Source of the DNA: Streptomyces fungicidicus
GTDB lineage: Bacteria; Actinomycetota; Actinomycetes; Streptomycetales; Streptomycetaceae
Assembly: GCF_003665435.1 (NCBI RefSeq)
Contig: NZ_CP023407.1
Coordinates: 4,327,501 to 4,391,500 of the forward strand
Direction of reading: 5' to 3'
Length of the DNA: 64,000 nucleotides
Shown: positions 9,810 to 18,407 of the stretch, piece by piece
Position numbering within the stretch: position 1 is the stretch's first letter
Layout: the number at the start of each line of letters is the position of its first letter
The notes under the pieces: generated by a model
What the model saw: only the letters and a program-made list of their open reading frames with translations
Databases searched by the model: none
Told to the model about the DNA's origin: nothing
Position numbers and translations under genes: made by a program

Positions 9810-10658
9810 TCAGCGGGCGTCTTCCGGGAGGAGGCGGGCGAGGGTGCGGACGGCCCGGTACTGGAGGGTCTTGATGGCGCCCTCGTTCTTGCCCATCACG
9901 CGGGCGGTCTCGGCGACGGACAGACCCTGGAGGAACCGGAGCGTGACGCACTCCTGCTGTTGGGGGTTGAGTCGTCGTACGGCATCGAGGAGGGCGGCGT
10001 TGGAGAGTGACTCGAGAACGGAATCCTCGGGGGAGCGCTCGACCTCGTTGGCGTCGAGCATCTCCCCGGTGGTGACCTCGAGGCGGAAGCGGCTGGACTT
10101 GAAGTGGTCGGCGACGAGGTTGCGGGCGATGGTCACCAGCCAGGCGCCGAAGTCGCGGCCCTGCCAGGTGAAGGTGCCGATGCGGCGCAGTGCGCGCAGG
10201 AACGTCTCGCTGGTGAGGTCCTCGGCGGTCGCCTTGCCGCCGACCCGGTAGTAGATGTAGCGGTACACGGTGTCGCTGTACTGGTCGTAGAGACGTCCGA
10301 AGGCCTCGGCCTCGCCGGCCTGTGCGCGCTCGACGAGGTCCATCATCCGGGCGCTGTCGCTGTCCGCGGCGGGCCTGCGGGTGGCGGGGGCGCCGCCGGC
10401 CGTCCGGGCGGCGGCTCCTCTGGCCGCCCCCCTGGCCGCGCCGGCGGGTGCTGTGGTGTGGCGGCCTCGTCTGCCGACCGCGGCGCCGCCGTCGGCCAGG
10501 GCGTAGCACGGGCCGGTGGTGGCGGTGGCGGTGGCGCTGGCGAGAGCGGGGACCGCGTGCGCGGGGGGGACGATTCCGCGCAACATCTCTCGGGCTGTCG
10601 CGACTGTTGCGCGCAGCGTAGCCAGGCCCGAGGCGTCAACCCCGACGTGTGGGTACAC
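9810..10658 (-). CDS. bldN: Developmental ECF sigma factor BldN (with N-terminal pro-sequence)
   Basis: A 282-residue sigma factor. Residues 1 to about 104 are an Ala/Gly/Arg-rich extension beginning VYPHVGVDASGLATLRATVA. This is the hallmark of BldN, which is made as a pro-protein. Region 2 follows (AFGRLYDQYSDTVYRYIYYR, then AEDLTSETFLRALRRIGTFTW), and region 4 is at LNPQQQECVTLRFLQGLSVA. Sigma-BldN drives aerial hypha genes, including chaplins, rodlins and bldM. The GTG at 10658 is chosen because the conserved pro-sequence begins there. rsbN lies 200 bases downstream. Confidence 0.95.
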   Translation of the reverse strand: MYPHVGVDASGLATLRATVATAREMLRGIVPPAHAVPALASATATATTGPCYALADGGAAVGRRGRHTTAPAGAARGAARGAAARTAGGAPATRRPAADSDSARMMDLVERAQAGEAEAFGRLYDQYSDTVYRYIYYRVGGKATAEDLTSETFLRALRRIGTFTWQGRDFGAWLVTIARNLVADHFKSSRFRLEVTTGEMLDANEVERSPEDSVLESLSNAALLDAVRRLNPQQQECVTLRFLQGLSVAETARVMGKNEGAIKTLQYRAVRTLARLLPEDAR

Positions 10659-11217
10659 GGGACTCCCAGAGGCAGAGCTTTCATCACGTACGGTGCGGGG
10701 CCGTTCACCCAAGGTGGTGAGGGGTGGGCCCGGAATGCGTCTGAGGAGAATAACGCTTCGTGTAGGGGCTGCTACACCGAGTTGCTCAAATCATCGATTA
10801 CGTCGCTTCCGTAACCGGTTGGGGGGTGGTTGGGTGCCAGGTAGTGACCGGTTCTTGACCGGAAACGTTCGTGTTTCTGGGCGGTGTGGGGCGAGTTGTG
10901 GCCGTGTGCAGCCAAGTGGACTGGACAGGGGGGTTGCGGGGTAGCGCCGGTGGATTGGGCTGTGTTGACCGGGGTGGTGCGGTTTCGTGGCCCTGGGCGG
11001 CGGGGTGGTGTGGGTTGCCGCCGGTGCGGGGGGCTGGGCGGGGGTGGGTTGCGCTGCCCGGCGTTTGCGGGGTGCCGTCGCGCCCACCCGTGCCGCCCCA
11101 GCGGCACGACTGCCCGCGGAGGGCGGCGGGGGTGCTGACCGTGGCCGGCCACGGCCTGAGTCGGGGGCGGCGGTGAGGGGTGTTCCCGCGGTGGGGCCGG
11201 CGGCGGGGGTCGGGAGG
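10659..11217. other. Long intergenic region upstream of bldN
   Basis: This 559-base stretch has no gene I can support. The part nearest bldN (to about 10870) is comparatively AT-rich and should hold its promoter and regulatory sites. From about 10870 to 11217 the DNA is very G-rich on the plus strand; reading frames there have no recognisable composition or start signal. Several Streptomyces bldN-region genes have long untranslated leaders, which would fit. Confidence 0.6.
10705..10717. promoter_or_regulatory. Candidate BldD operator upstream of bldN
   Basis: TCACCCAAGGTGG, about 47 bases upstream of the bldN start, matches 11 of 13 positions of the BldD consensus as I recall it (TNACNCWGNGTNA). 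bldN is an established direct target of the repressor BldD. The site itself is inferred. Confidence 0.4.
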
Positions 11218-12129
11218 TTAGCGGCGTTTGCGGTGGAGGGCGATGGCGGCTGCTGTGCCGCCGGCCACCGCTCCGACGCCCGCCGCCGCCGGGATGCCGA
11301 CCTTCGCGGCCTTGCGTCCGGTGCGGTAGTCGCGCAGACGCCAGTCCATCCGCCGCGCGTGCTTGCGGAGCTTGGAGTCCGGGTTGATCGCGTAGGGGTG
11401 GCCCACCAGCGACAGCATCGGGATGTCGTTGTGCGAGTCGCTGTACGCCGCGCAGCGCCCCAGGTCCAGCTCCTCCGCGAGCGCCAGCGCGCGTACCGCC
11501 TCCGCCTTCGCCGGGCCGTGCAGCGGCTCGCCCACCAGTTTGCCCGTGTACACGCCGCCGACCGACTCGGCGACCGTGCCCAGCGCCCCGGTCAGCCCCA
11601 GCCTGCGGGCGATCACCGTGGCGATCTCCACCGGCGCCGCCGTGACCAGCCACACCCGCTGTCCCGCGTCGAGGTGCGCCTGCGCCAGCGCCCGGGTGCC
11701 CGGCCAGATCCGCTCGGCCATGTACTCGTCGTAGATCTCCTCGCCGATGGACTGCAGCTCGGAGACGCGGTGGCCCTGGACGATGGAGAGGGCCGAGTCG
11801 CGGGCCTCCTGCATGTGCTCGGGGTCCTCGACCCCGGCCAGCCGGAACCACGCCTGCTGCCAGGCGAACCGGGCCAGGTCGCGCGTGTCGAAGAACTTCC
11901 GCTTGTACAGGCCCCGCCCGAAGTGGAACAGGGCGGCGCCCTGCATCACGGTGTTGTCCAGGTCGAAGAACGCGGCGGCGTGTTCGTCCCCGTGTACCGG
12001 GAACTCCGGTTCACGTTCGGAAACTTCCTGGGTGGACTTGCGTGCTGCCTCCGCCGAGGCCTCGCCTGCCAACACGCTCCGCGCCGTGGCGGAGCGCCTA
12101 CGGGGAGTGAGCCATCCGAGAGCGGCCAT
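11218..12129 (-). CDS. HAD subfamily IB hydrolase (phosphoserine-phosphatase-like)
   Basis: A 303-residue protein. Motif I is AAFFDLDNTVMQG at about residues 47-59, with the two catalytic aspartates. VWLVTAAPVEIATVIARRLG provides motif II, and the GPAKAEAVRAL lysine plus CAAYSDSHNDIPML provide motifs III and IV. A basic C-terminal tail follows a short hydrophobic Ala/Gly/Val segment (VGIPAAAGVGAVAGGTAAAI) that may anchor it in the membrane. Subfamily IB includes SerB and CicA-like phosphatases; the substrate is unknown. The ATG at 12129 (MAALGWLTPRR) was chosen. It is divergent from the glutaredoxin-like gene. Confidence 0.88.
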   Translation of the reverse strand: MAALGWLTPRRRSATARSVLAGEASAEAARKSTQEVSEREPEFPVHGDEHAAAFFDLDNTVMQGAALFHFGRGLYKRKFFDTRDLARFAWQQAWFRLAGVEDPEHMQEARDSALSIVQGHRVSELQSIGEEIYDEYMAERIWPGTRALAQAHLDAGQRVWLVTAAPVEIATVIARRLGLTGALGTVAESVGGVYTGKLVGEPLHGPAKAEAVRALALAEELDLGRCAAYSDSHNDIPMLSLVGHPYAINPDSKLRKHARRMDWRLRDYRTGRKAAKVGIPAAAGVGAVAGGTAAAIALHRKRR

Positions 12130-12233
12130 GGCGTGAGCATAGCCAGTCGGCCGGGCGGTTCCGGAGCCGAGAGGTTCGGACGCCGTGAACTCTGCGTGTC
12201 CGGGGTGTCGCGCCGGGCGGGACAATGGCCCGT

Positions 12234-12512
12234 ATGACCCCTCTCTTCCGCCGCAGTACCCCGGCCGCCCCGGGGGACCGGCTCGTCACCCTCGTCCGCA
12301 AGCCCGGCTGCCATCTGTGCGACGACGCGCAGGCGGTGGTGGAGAAGGTGTGCGGGGAGCTCGGTGTCCCGTGGGAGCGGAAGGACATCACCCAGGACCC
12401 GGCGCTGCACGACCAGTACTGGGAGCAGATCCCCGTCGTCCTCGTCGACGGGCGCCAGCACACCTTCTGGCGCGTGGACGAGGGTCGTCTCCGCAAGGCC
12501 CTCGGGGACTGA
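12234..12512 (+). CDS. Glutaredoxin-like thioredoxin-fold protein
   Basis: A small protein of about 92 residues with a thioredoxin fold. VTLVRKPGCHLCDDAQAVVE gives a C-x2-C active site (Cys-His-Leu-Cys), and QIPVVLVDGRQHTFWRVDE contains the cis-Pro strand (IPVV). It belongs to the glutaredoxin-2-like/DUF836 group, whose electron donor is uncertain. Two ATGs are possible (12225 and 12234); the second has better spacing from GGGCGGGA. It is the gene just before the redox sensor rex, a suggestive but untested neighbourhood. Confidence 0.85.
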   Translation: MTPLFRRSTPAAPGDRLVTLVRKPGCHLCDDAQAVVEKVCGELGVPWERKDITQDPALHDQYWEQIPVVLVDGRQHTFWRVDEGRLRKALGD

Positions 12513-12707
12513 CCGACCAGTTCAAAGTGACCGGAAAGTCGCTTAGGATCGATGGTGACCAGGTCTCGGGGGCGGGATTCACAGAGGAGAGTGTGCGGTT
12601 TTGCCCCCGGAAGAAAAGGAACGGTGCTGCTCGTCCGCCGGTTCCGCGCGAGTGCGCCGGGGGCGCGTGACCCCGGTCACGTTGGCCGGGCAAATCGGAC
12701 ACAATCT

Positions 12708-12725
12708 TTGTGCACGCGTTCACAA
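12708..12725. promoter_or_regulatory. Rex operator (ROP)
   Basis: TTGTGCACGCGTTCACAA matches the published Streptomyces Rex site TTGTGAANNNNTTCACAA at 13 of the 14 defined positions. The match even extends by one T/A pair on each side. It sits 77 bases upstream of the rex start and overlaps the predicted -35 box, so binding by Rex at low NADH would block transcription of rex-hemACD. Confidence 0.93.
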
Positions 12726-12736
12726 AGACATAGCCT
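12708..12736 (+). promoter_or_regulatory. Predicted rex-hemACD promoter
   Basis: TTGTGC (12708-12713) and TAGCCT (12731-12736) are spaced by 17 bases, fitting a vegetative -35/-10 pair. The -35 element is embedded in the Rex operator, which agrees with the known autoregulation of rex. Transcription would start near 12743, leaving a leader of about 60 bases. Confidence 0.65.
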
Positions 12737-12801
12737 GCATTCGACGGGGCGGTCCGGGGACGTATGACCGCCTGAAGCCCCGCTCTACCCGCAGGAGCAC
12801 C

Positions 12802-13584
12802 GTGGCAACTGGCCGAACTCACCGACCGGCGACCCGTAGCCGAGGGATTCCCGAGGCCACCGTCGCCCGTCTTCCGCTGTATCTCCGCGCCCTCACGGCG
12901 CTCTCGGAGCGCTCGGTGCCCACGGTCTCCTCGGAGGAGCTGGCGGCCGCCGCGGGGGTCAACTCCGCGAAGCTGCGCAAGGACTTCTCCTACCTGGGCT
13001 CCTACGGGACCAGGGGCGTCGGCTACGACGTCGAGTATCTCGTGTACCAGATCTCCCGCGAACTCGGCCTCACCCAGGACTGGCCGGTTGTGATCGTAGG
13101 AATCGGTAACCTCGGCGCCGCCCTCGCCAACTACGGCGGGTTCGCCTCCCGTGGCTTCCGGGTCGCCGCGCTGATCGACGCCGACCCGGCGATGGCCGGG
13201 AAGCCCGTCGCCGGCATCCCGGTGCAGCACACCGACGAGCTCGAGTCGATCATCCAGGACAACGGCGTGTCGATCGGCGTGATCGCCACCCCCGCCGGCG
13301 CCGCCCAGCAGGTCTGCGACCGTCTCGTGGCCGCCGGTGTCACCTCCATCCTGAACTTCGCGCCGACCGTGCTGACCGTCCCGGACGGTGTCGACGTGCG
13401 CAAGGTGGACCTCTCCATCGAGCTGCAGATCCTCGCCTTCCACGAGCAGCGCAAGGCCGGCGAGGAGGCCACCGCGGAGGCCCCCGCCGCCCCGGCCGCC
13501 GCCCGCCGCAGCTCCGCCTCCGGCCGGGACTCCGGCACCGACCAGGGACCCGACGGGGACGTGCCCGCCGTGATGCCGGCATGA
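12802..13584 (+). CDS. rex: Redox-sensing transcriptional repressor Rex
   Basis: A 260-residue protein. The N-terminal winged helix covers about residues 20-90 (ATVARLPLYLRALTALSERS; SSEELAAAAGVNSAKLRKDF, the recognition helix). A Rossmann NAD(H)-binding domain begins VVIVGIGNLGAALANYGGF. The family binds DNA when NADH/NAD+ is low and releases it when NADH rises under oxygen limitation. GTG at 12802 follows GCAGGAGC. It overlaps hemA by 4 bases (ATGA), so haem synthesis genes are translationally coupled to their own regulator. The last 30 residues are a Streptomyces-type polar tail. Confidence 0.97.
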   Translation: MATGRTHRPATRSRGIPEATVARLPLYLRALTALSERSVPTVSSEELAAAAGVNSAKLRKDFSYLGSYGTRGVGYDVEYLVYQISRELGLTQDWPVVIVGIGNLGAALANYGGFASRGFRVAALIDADPAMAGKPVAGIPVQHTDELESIIQDNGVSIGVIATPAGAAQQVCDRLVAAGVTSILNFAPTVLTVPDGVDVRKVDLSIELQILAFHEQRKAGEEATAEAPAAPAAARRSSASGRDSGTDQGPDGDVPAVMPA

Positions 13585-15278
13585 GTCTCCTCGTCGTCGG
13601 ACTGAGTCACCGCAGCGCGCCGGTCAGCGTGCTGGAGCGGGCCTCGCTGCACGTGGACGCGCAGACCAAGCTGCTGCAGGACACGGTCGCCGCGGAGCCC
13701 GCGGCCGAGGGCGCGGTCCTCGCCACCTGCAACCGGATCGAGCTGTACGCCGACGTGGACAAGTTCCACGCCGGTGTCGCCGAGCTGTCCACGCTGCTCG
13801 CCCAGCACAGCGGGGTCGGCCTGGAGGAGCTCACTCCTTATCTCTATGTGCACTACGAGGACCGGGCCGTCCACCACCTGTTCTCGGTGGCCTGCGGGCT
13901 GGACTCGATGGTCGTGGGCGAAGGCCAGATCCTCGGCCAGATCAAGGACTCGCTGGCCCGCGCGCAGGAACTGCACACCGCGGGCCGTCTGCTGAACGAC
14001 CTGTTCCAGCAGGCGCTGCGGGTCGGCAAGCGCGCCCACTCCGAGACCGGCATCGACCGGGCCGGGCAGTCCCTGGTGACGTTCGGCATGGAGCAGCTGG
14101 CCCTGGGCGCGCCCGTCGAGATCTGGGCGCGGGACAAGAGGGCCCTGGTCATAGGCGCCGGCTCGATGTCCTCGCTGGCCGCGGCCACGCTCGCGCGGGC
14201 CGGGGTCGCGGAGATCGCGATCGCCAACCGCACGCCCGAGCGCGCCGAGCGCCTCGCGGCGATCCTGGGCGAGGGCGACGACACGGACGTGCTGGCCCGC
14301 GCGGTCCCGATGGACTCGGTGCCGTTCGAGCTGACACGTGCAGATGTCGTCGTCTCCTGCACCGGCGCGACGGGGCTGGTCCTGACGGCCGACGCGATCG
14401 CCGCGGGCGCCGGGAGCCGCACCGGCCGGCCGGTGGTCGTCGACCTCGACGAGGAGGCGGCCGCGGAAACGCCTCCGGGGCCCGCCTCGGCGGGCGCCGA
14501 CGAGGGCTGCCCGCTGGACCTGTCCGCCGTACGGCCCGGCTTCTCCGTGATGGGGGAGGCGGCCGTCGCCGGGATGGACGCGGCGACGCTGGAGCAGCAC
14601 GCGGCGTGGGCCGCGAGCGGCACCGCCGACCGCAGGGAGTCCGCCCGCGGCGGCCCCGGCGCCGACGCCGAGCTGATCGGCGCGCTCGCCGCGACCGCCT
14701 CCACCGTCGGCCGGATCCCCGAGCGGCGCCGTCCGGAGCCGGTGGCCGAGCCGCCGCGCCCCGAGCCCGTGCTGTTCCTGCTGGACCTCGCGATGCCGCG
14801 CGACATCGACGCGGCCGCGCACCGCCTCGCCGGGGTGCGGCTGGTCGACATCGAGTCGCTCGCCGAGGCGTCCGCGGACGCTCCGATGGCTGCCGATGTG
14901 GACCAGGTCCGGCGTATCGTCTCCGACGAGGTCGCCGCGTTCGGGGCGGCACAGCGGGCGGCGCACATCACGCCGACTGTCGTCGCCCTGCGCACCATGG
15001 CGGCCGATGTGGTGGCCGGCGAGATCGCCCGACTGGAGGGGCGGCTTCCCGGCCTGGACGACAAGCACCGCGCGGAGATCACCCAGACCGTGCGGCGGGT
15101 GGTCGACAAGCTGCTGCACGCGCCGACCGTGCGCGTCAAGCAGCTCGCGGCCGAGCCCGGCGGCGCCGGGTACGCGGACGCGCTGCGCACCCTGTTCGAC
15201 CTCGACCCCGAGACGGTGGCCTCCGTCTCCCGCGCCGAGGAAAGCACCGAGAAGAACGCAGAGAACCGAGGGCCGTGA
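13581..15278 (+). CDS. hemA: Glutamyl-tRNA reductase HemA
   Basis: A 565-residue enzyme making glutamate-1-semialdehyde from Glu-tRNA with NADPH, the first step of C5 tetrapyrrole synthesis. The catalytic Cys50 lies in VLATCNRIELYADV. The NADPH-binding site is ALVIGAGSMSSLAAATLARA, and the C-terminal dimerisation domain ends in RTLFDLDPETV. It is longer than the usual 420-460 residues. The excess is an Ala/Gly/Pro/Arg-rich insertion between about 290 and 390, ending before LFLLDLAMPRDID. It overlaps rex and ends 1 base into the hemC start. Confidence 0.97.
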   Translation: MSLLVVGLSHRSAPVSVLERASLHVDAQTKLLQDTVAAEPAAEGAVLATCNRIELYADVDKFHAGVAELSTLLAQHSGVGLEELTPYLYVHYEDRAVHHLFSVACGLDSMVVGEGQILGQIKDSLARAQELHTAGRLLNDLFQQALRVGKRAHSETGIDRAGQSLVTFGMEQLALGAPVEIWARDKRALVIGAGSMSSLAAATLARAGVAEIAIANRTPERAERLAAILGEGDDTDVLARAVPMDSVPFELTRADVVVSCTGATGLVLTADAIAAGAGSRTGRPVVVDLDEEAAAETPPGPASAGADEGCPLDLSAVRPGFSVMGEAAVAGMDAATLEQHAAWAASGTADRRESARGGPGADAELIGALAATASTVGRIPERRRPEPVAEPPRPEPVLFLLDLAMPRDIDAAAHRLAGVRLVDIESLAEASADAPMAADVDQVRRIVSDEVAAFGAAQRAAHITPTVVALRTMAADVVAGEIARLEGRLPGLDDKHRAEITQTVRRVVDKLLHAPTVRVKQLAAEPGGAGYADALRTLFDLDPETVASVSRAEESTEKNAENRGP

Positions 15279-16237
15279 TGACTGAGAAGGCACTGAGGCT
15301 GGGGACCAGGCGGAGCAAGCTCGCCATGGCCCAGTCCGGGCAGGTGGCGGAAGCCGTGAGCCAGGTGACCGGACGGCCCGTCGAGCTCGTCGAGATCACC
15401 ACGTACGGCGACGTCTCGCGCGAGCACCTCGCGCAGATCGGCGGCACGGGCGTGTTCGTCGCCGCGCTGCGCGAGGCGCTGGCGCGGGGCGAGGTGGACT
15501 TCGCGGTGCACTCGCTGAAGGACCTGCCCACCACGCAGCCCGACGAACTGGTCGTGGCGGCCATACCGGTGCGCGAGGACCCGCGCGACGTGGTCGTCGC
15601 GCGGGACGCGCTGAAGCTCACCGACCTGCCGCGCGGCGCCCGCATAGGCACCGGCTCGCCGCGCCGCATGGCGCAGCTGAACGCGTACGCGCGCAGCCAC
15701 GGCATGGACTTCGAGACGGTCCCGATCCGGGGCAACGTCGACACCCGCATCGGGTACGTCACCAAGGGCGACCTGGACGCCGTGGTGCTGGCCGCCGCCG
15801 GACTGAACCGGGTCGGCCGCAGCGAGGACGTGACCGACTTCCTGTCGGTCGACACTGTTCTGCCCGCCCCCGGCCAGGGGGCGCTGGCGATCGAGTGCAC
15901 CGCGGACAACGCGGCGCTCATCGCCGAACTCGCCGAACTCGACGACCCGCTCACGCGGGCCGCCGTGACGGCCGAGCGGTCACTGCTCGCCGCCCTGGAG
16001 GCCGGGTGCAGCGCCCCTGTGGGTGCGCTGGCCGACCTGCTGGCCGACGGGCAGATTGTCAAGGAAATGCGCCTGCGCGGCGTCGTCGGCACGACCGACG
16101 GCTCGACGCTGGTGCAGCTGTCCACCACCGGTCCCGTGCCCGAGACGCACGAGGCGGCGATGGCACTCGGTCGCGATCTCGCGACCGGGATGCTCGCGCA
16201 GGGCGCGGCCGGTCTGATGGGGGAGCGAGCACAGTGA
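15278..16237 (+). CDS. hemC: Hydroxymethylbilane synthase (porphobilinogen deaminase)
   Basis: A 319-residue enzyme that joins four porphobilinogens into hydroxymethylbilane in the cytoplasm. The dipyrromethane cofactor is carried on Cys244 in LEAGCSAPVGA. Substrate-binding arginines lie in RIGTGSPRRMAQL and IRGNVDTRIG, and the catalytic Asp is in the VDFAVHSLKDLP segment. ATG at 15278 is preferred; a GTG directly before it is also possible. It overlaps the next gene by 4 bases (GTGA). Confidence 0.97.
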   Translation: MTEKALRLGTRRSKLAMAQSGQVAEAVSQVTGRPVELVEITTYGDVSREHLAQIGGTGVFVAALREALARGEVDFAVHSLKDLPTTQPDELVVAAIPVREDPRDVVVARDALKLTDLPRGARIGTGSPRRMAQLNAYARSHGMDFETVPIRGNVDTRIGYVTKGDLDAVVLAAAGLNRVGRSEDVTDFLSVDTVLPAPGQGALAIECTADNAALIAELAELDDPLTRAAVTAERSLLAALEAGCSAPVGALADLLADGQIVKEMRLRGVVGTTDGSTLVQLSTTGPVPETHEAAMALGRDLATGMLAQGAAGLMGERAQ

Positions 16238-17931
16238 GCCCCACCACCCTTCCCGCCCCTCCGGAACACGGGCACGTCACCTTCCTCGGTGCCGGACCCG
16301 GGGATCCGGGACTGCTGACCCTGCGCGCCGTGGAGGCGCTGGCGAACGCGGACGTCCTCGTCGCCGAGCACGAGGTGCTCGACGTCGTACGCACGCACGC
16401 GAGGCAGGGCGTCGCCGAAGTGCACACGGACTCCGACACGTCGGATCCGGGCACGGGCACGCCCCAGCTGACGGTCGTTGACGGGGCGTCAACAACCGCC
16501 GCTGTCCCCGCGATGCGGGATGCGGCACATCTTGTCATGGAGGCCGCGCGGGGCGGCAGGCGGGTCGTGCGTGCGGTGTCCGGTGATCCCGGGCTCGACA
16601 CGTACGCCGCCGAGGAGATGCTGGCGTGCGCCTCGGCCGGGGTGCCGTTCGAGGTCGTCCCCGGTATCGCCACCGCCGTCGGCGTGCCCGCGTACGCGGG
16701 TGTGCCGCTGCGGGACGCCGAGGGCGCGGACGTGCGGTTCGTCGACGCCCGCACGGCGTCCGACCGGTGCTGGACGGAGGTCGGGGCGTCGGACGGCACG
16801 GTGGTCGTGTCCACCACGCTCGACTCCGTGGCCGCCGCGGCGGGCGAACTGGTGTCCGCCGGACGCAAGCCCGACACCCCGATGACGGTGACCGTCGCCG
16901 GTACGACGACCCGGCAGCGCACCTGGGCGGCGACGCTCGGCACGATCGCGCAGACGCTGAAGCAGGCGAAGGTGCTGCCGTCCCCGGAGGGCGGCCGGCC
17001 GGTGATAGCCGTGGTCGGCGAGCGTTCCGCCCCCGCCCAGCGCGACCGGCTGGCGTGGTTCGAGTCCAAGCCGCTGTTCGGCTGGAAGGTGCTCGTGCCG
17101 CGTACGAAGGAGCAGGCGGCGTCGCTCTCCGACCAGCTGCGGTCGTACGGCGCCGTCCCGCACGAGGTGCCGACGATCGCCGTCGAGCCCCCGCGCACGC
17201 CCCAGCAGATGGAGCGCGCGGTCAAGGGCCTGGTGACCGGCCGCTACGAGTGGATCGCGTTCACCTCGGTCAACGCGGTGAAGGCGGTCCGCGAGAAGTT
17301 CGAGGAGTACGGCCTCGACGCCCGTGCCTTCGCCGGTATCAAGGTCGCGGCGGTGGGCGAGCAGACGGCCAACGCGCTGATCGCCTTCGGCGTGAAGCCG
17401 GACCTGGTGCCGAGCGGTGAGCAGTCCGCCGCCGGTCTGCTGGAAGACTGGCCGCCGTACGACCCGGTCTTCGACCCGATCGACAGGGTCTTCCTCCCGC
17501 GCGCCGACATCGCCACGGAGACCCTGGTCGCGGGCCTCATCGAGCTCGGCTGGGAGGTCGACGACGTCACGGCCTACCGGACCGTGCGCGCCTCGCCGCC
17601 CCCGGCGGAGACCCGTGAGGCGATCAAGGGCGGCGGCTTCGACGCGGTGCTGTTCACGTCGTCGTCGACGGTCCGGAACCTGGTCGGCATCGCGGGCAAG
17701 CCGCACAACGTGACGGTGATCGCCTGCATCGGCCCGGCCACGGCGAAGACGGCCGAGGAGCACGGCCTACGGGTGGACGTGATGGCTCCCGAGCCGTCGG
17801 TCCACAAGCTGGCGGAGGCCTTGGCCGACTTCGGCACCCGCCGCCGGCTCGCCGCCTTGGACGCCGGCGACCCGGTGACCCGGCCGAGCGAGCGGCGCCC
17901 GGGGGCGCGGAGACGCCGGTCGACGACCTGA
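16234..17931 (+). CDS. hemD: Fused uroporphyrinogen-III C-methyltransferase-like / uroporphyrinogen-III synthase
   Basis: A 565-residue two-domain protein. Residues about 10-245 form a tetrapyrrole methylase fold (VTFLGAGPGDPGLLTLRAVE at the start). Residues about 280-540 are HemD-type uroporphyrinogen-III synthase (GWKVLVPRTKEQAASLSDQL; WIAFTSVNAVKAV; DAVLFTSSSTVRNLVGIAG). HemD closes hydroxymethylbilane to uroporphyrinogen III; the methylase half would divert it to sirohaem/cobalamin. The methylase half is divergent after the glycine loop, and its activity is not assured. The GTG start overlaps hemC. A terminator follows at 17953. Confidence 0.94.
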   Translation: MSPTTLPAPPEHGHVTFLGAGPGDPGLLTLRAVEALANADVLVAEHEVLDVVRTHARQGVAEVHTDSDTSDPGTGTPQLTVVDGASTTAAVPAMRDAAHLVMEAARGGRRVVRAVSGDPGLDTYAAEEMLACASAGVPFEVVPGIATAVGVPAYAGVPLRDAEGADVRFVDARTASDRCWTEVGASDGTVVVSTTLDSVAAAAGELVSAGRKPDTPMTVTVAGTTTRQRTWAATLGTIAQTLKQAKVLPSPEGGRPVIAVVGERSAPAQRDRLAWFESKPLFGWKVLVPRTKEQAASLSDQLRSYGAVPHEVPTIAVEPPRTPQQMERAVKGLVTGRYEWIAFTSVNAVKAVREKFEEYGLDARAFAGIKVAAVGEQTANALIAFGVKPDLVPSGEQSAAGLLEDWPPYDPVFDPIDRVFLPRADIATETLVAGLIELGWEVDDVTAYRTVRASPPPAETREAIKGGGFDAVLFTSSSTVRNLVGIAGKPHNVTVIACIGPATAKTAEEHGLRVDVMAPEPSVHKLAEALADFGTRRRLAALDAGDPVTRPSERRPGARRRRSTT

Positions 17932-17952
17932 CGGTCGTCCGCACGAGGTGAG

Positions 17953-17980
17953 GAGGGGCGTCCTTTCGGGGGCGCCCCTC
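17953..17980 (+). terminator. Terminator after hemD
   Basis: An 8-bp perfect stem GAGGGGCG / CGCCCCTC with a 12-base loop begins 21 bases after the hemD stop. It marks the end of the rex-hemACD operon and the left edge of the accessory segment. Confidence 0.7.
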
Positions 17981-18062
17981 TTCGTCCGGCCTCCGACGCC
18001 GCCACCGCGACACTCGGCCTCCGGACATCCGGCAGGCGGACGCCGTGTCTTGCAGCACCTGT

Positions 18063-18308
18063 TCAGACTCGGGTCACCGCGGTGTGGAGTTCCCGTACGC
18101 CCGTGGTCCGCGGGTGTCGCTCGGCGAGTTCGTCGACGATGCTCCGGATCGCCGGCCGGTCGCGTACTTCGCCGGGGCTGGCCCGGTAGGCGTGCAGCAG
18201 GGCGCGGGCCGCTTGTTCGGGTCGGTTCCACGCCCACCACGCGCGCGCCATGTCGGTACCCATGCGGGCCTCGCGCTCGGCGGTCGGGAACTGGTCGGCG
18301 CGCAGGTT
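18063..18308 (-). pseudogene. C-terminal remnant of an XRE-family regulator
   Basis: The minus strand encodes about 81 residues (ADQFPTAEREARMGTDMARA ... NRPEQAARALLHAYRASPG ... RSIVDELAERHPRTTGVREL) typical of the C-terminal TPR-like end of Streptomyces XRE/helix-turn-helix regulators. The expected N-terminal HTH and middle part are absent. The open frame continues upstream only as sequence antisense to the methyltransferase gene, and no start codon or ribosome site suits a short protein. I read it as a degraded gene left by recombination at the edge of the accessory region. Confidence 0.65.
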
Positions 18309-18407
18309 CCCTCCCGGTGCTTTGGGCTCCGGCCGACCGCCGGAGTCCAGGGCACGTAGGGGTGAGATTCCCTCGAACCGGTCCGCCCGGAGGCTGCGCG
18401 CGCCACC

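Noticed and set aside
10871..11176. 101-codon plus-strand frame upstream of bldN
   Set aside because: Gly/Val/Trp-rich, no ribosome site, no domain; overlapping frames of equal length exist in all phases.
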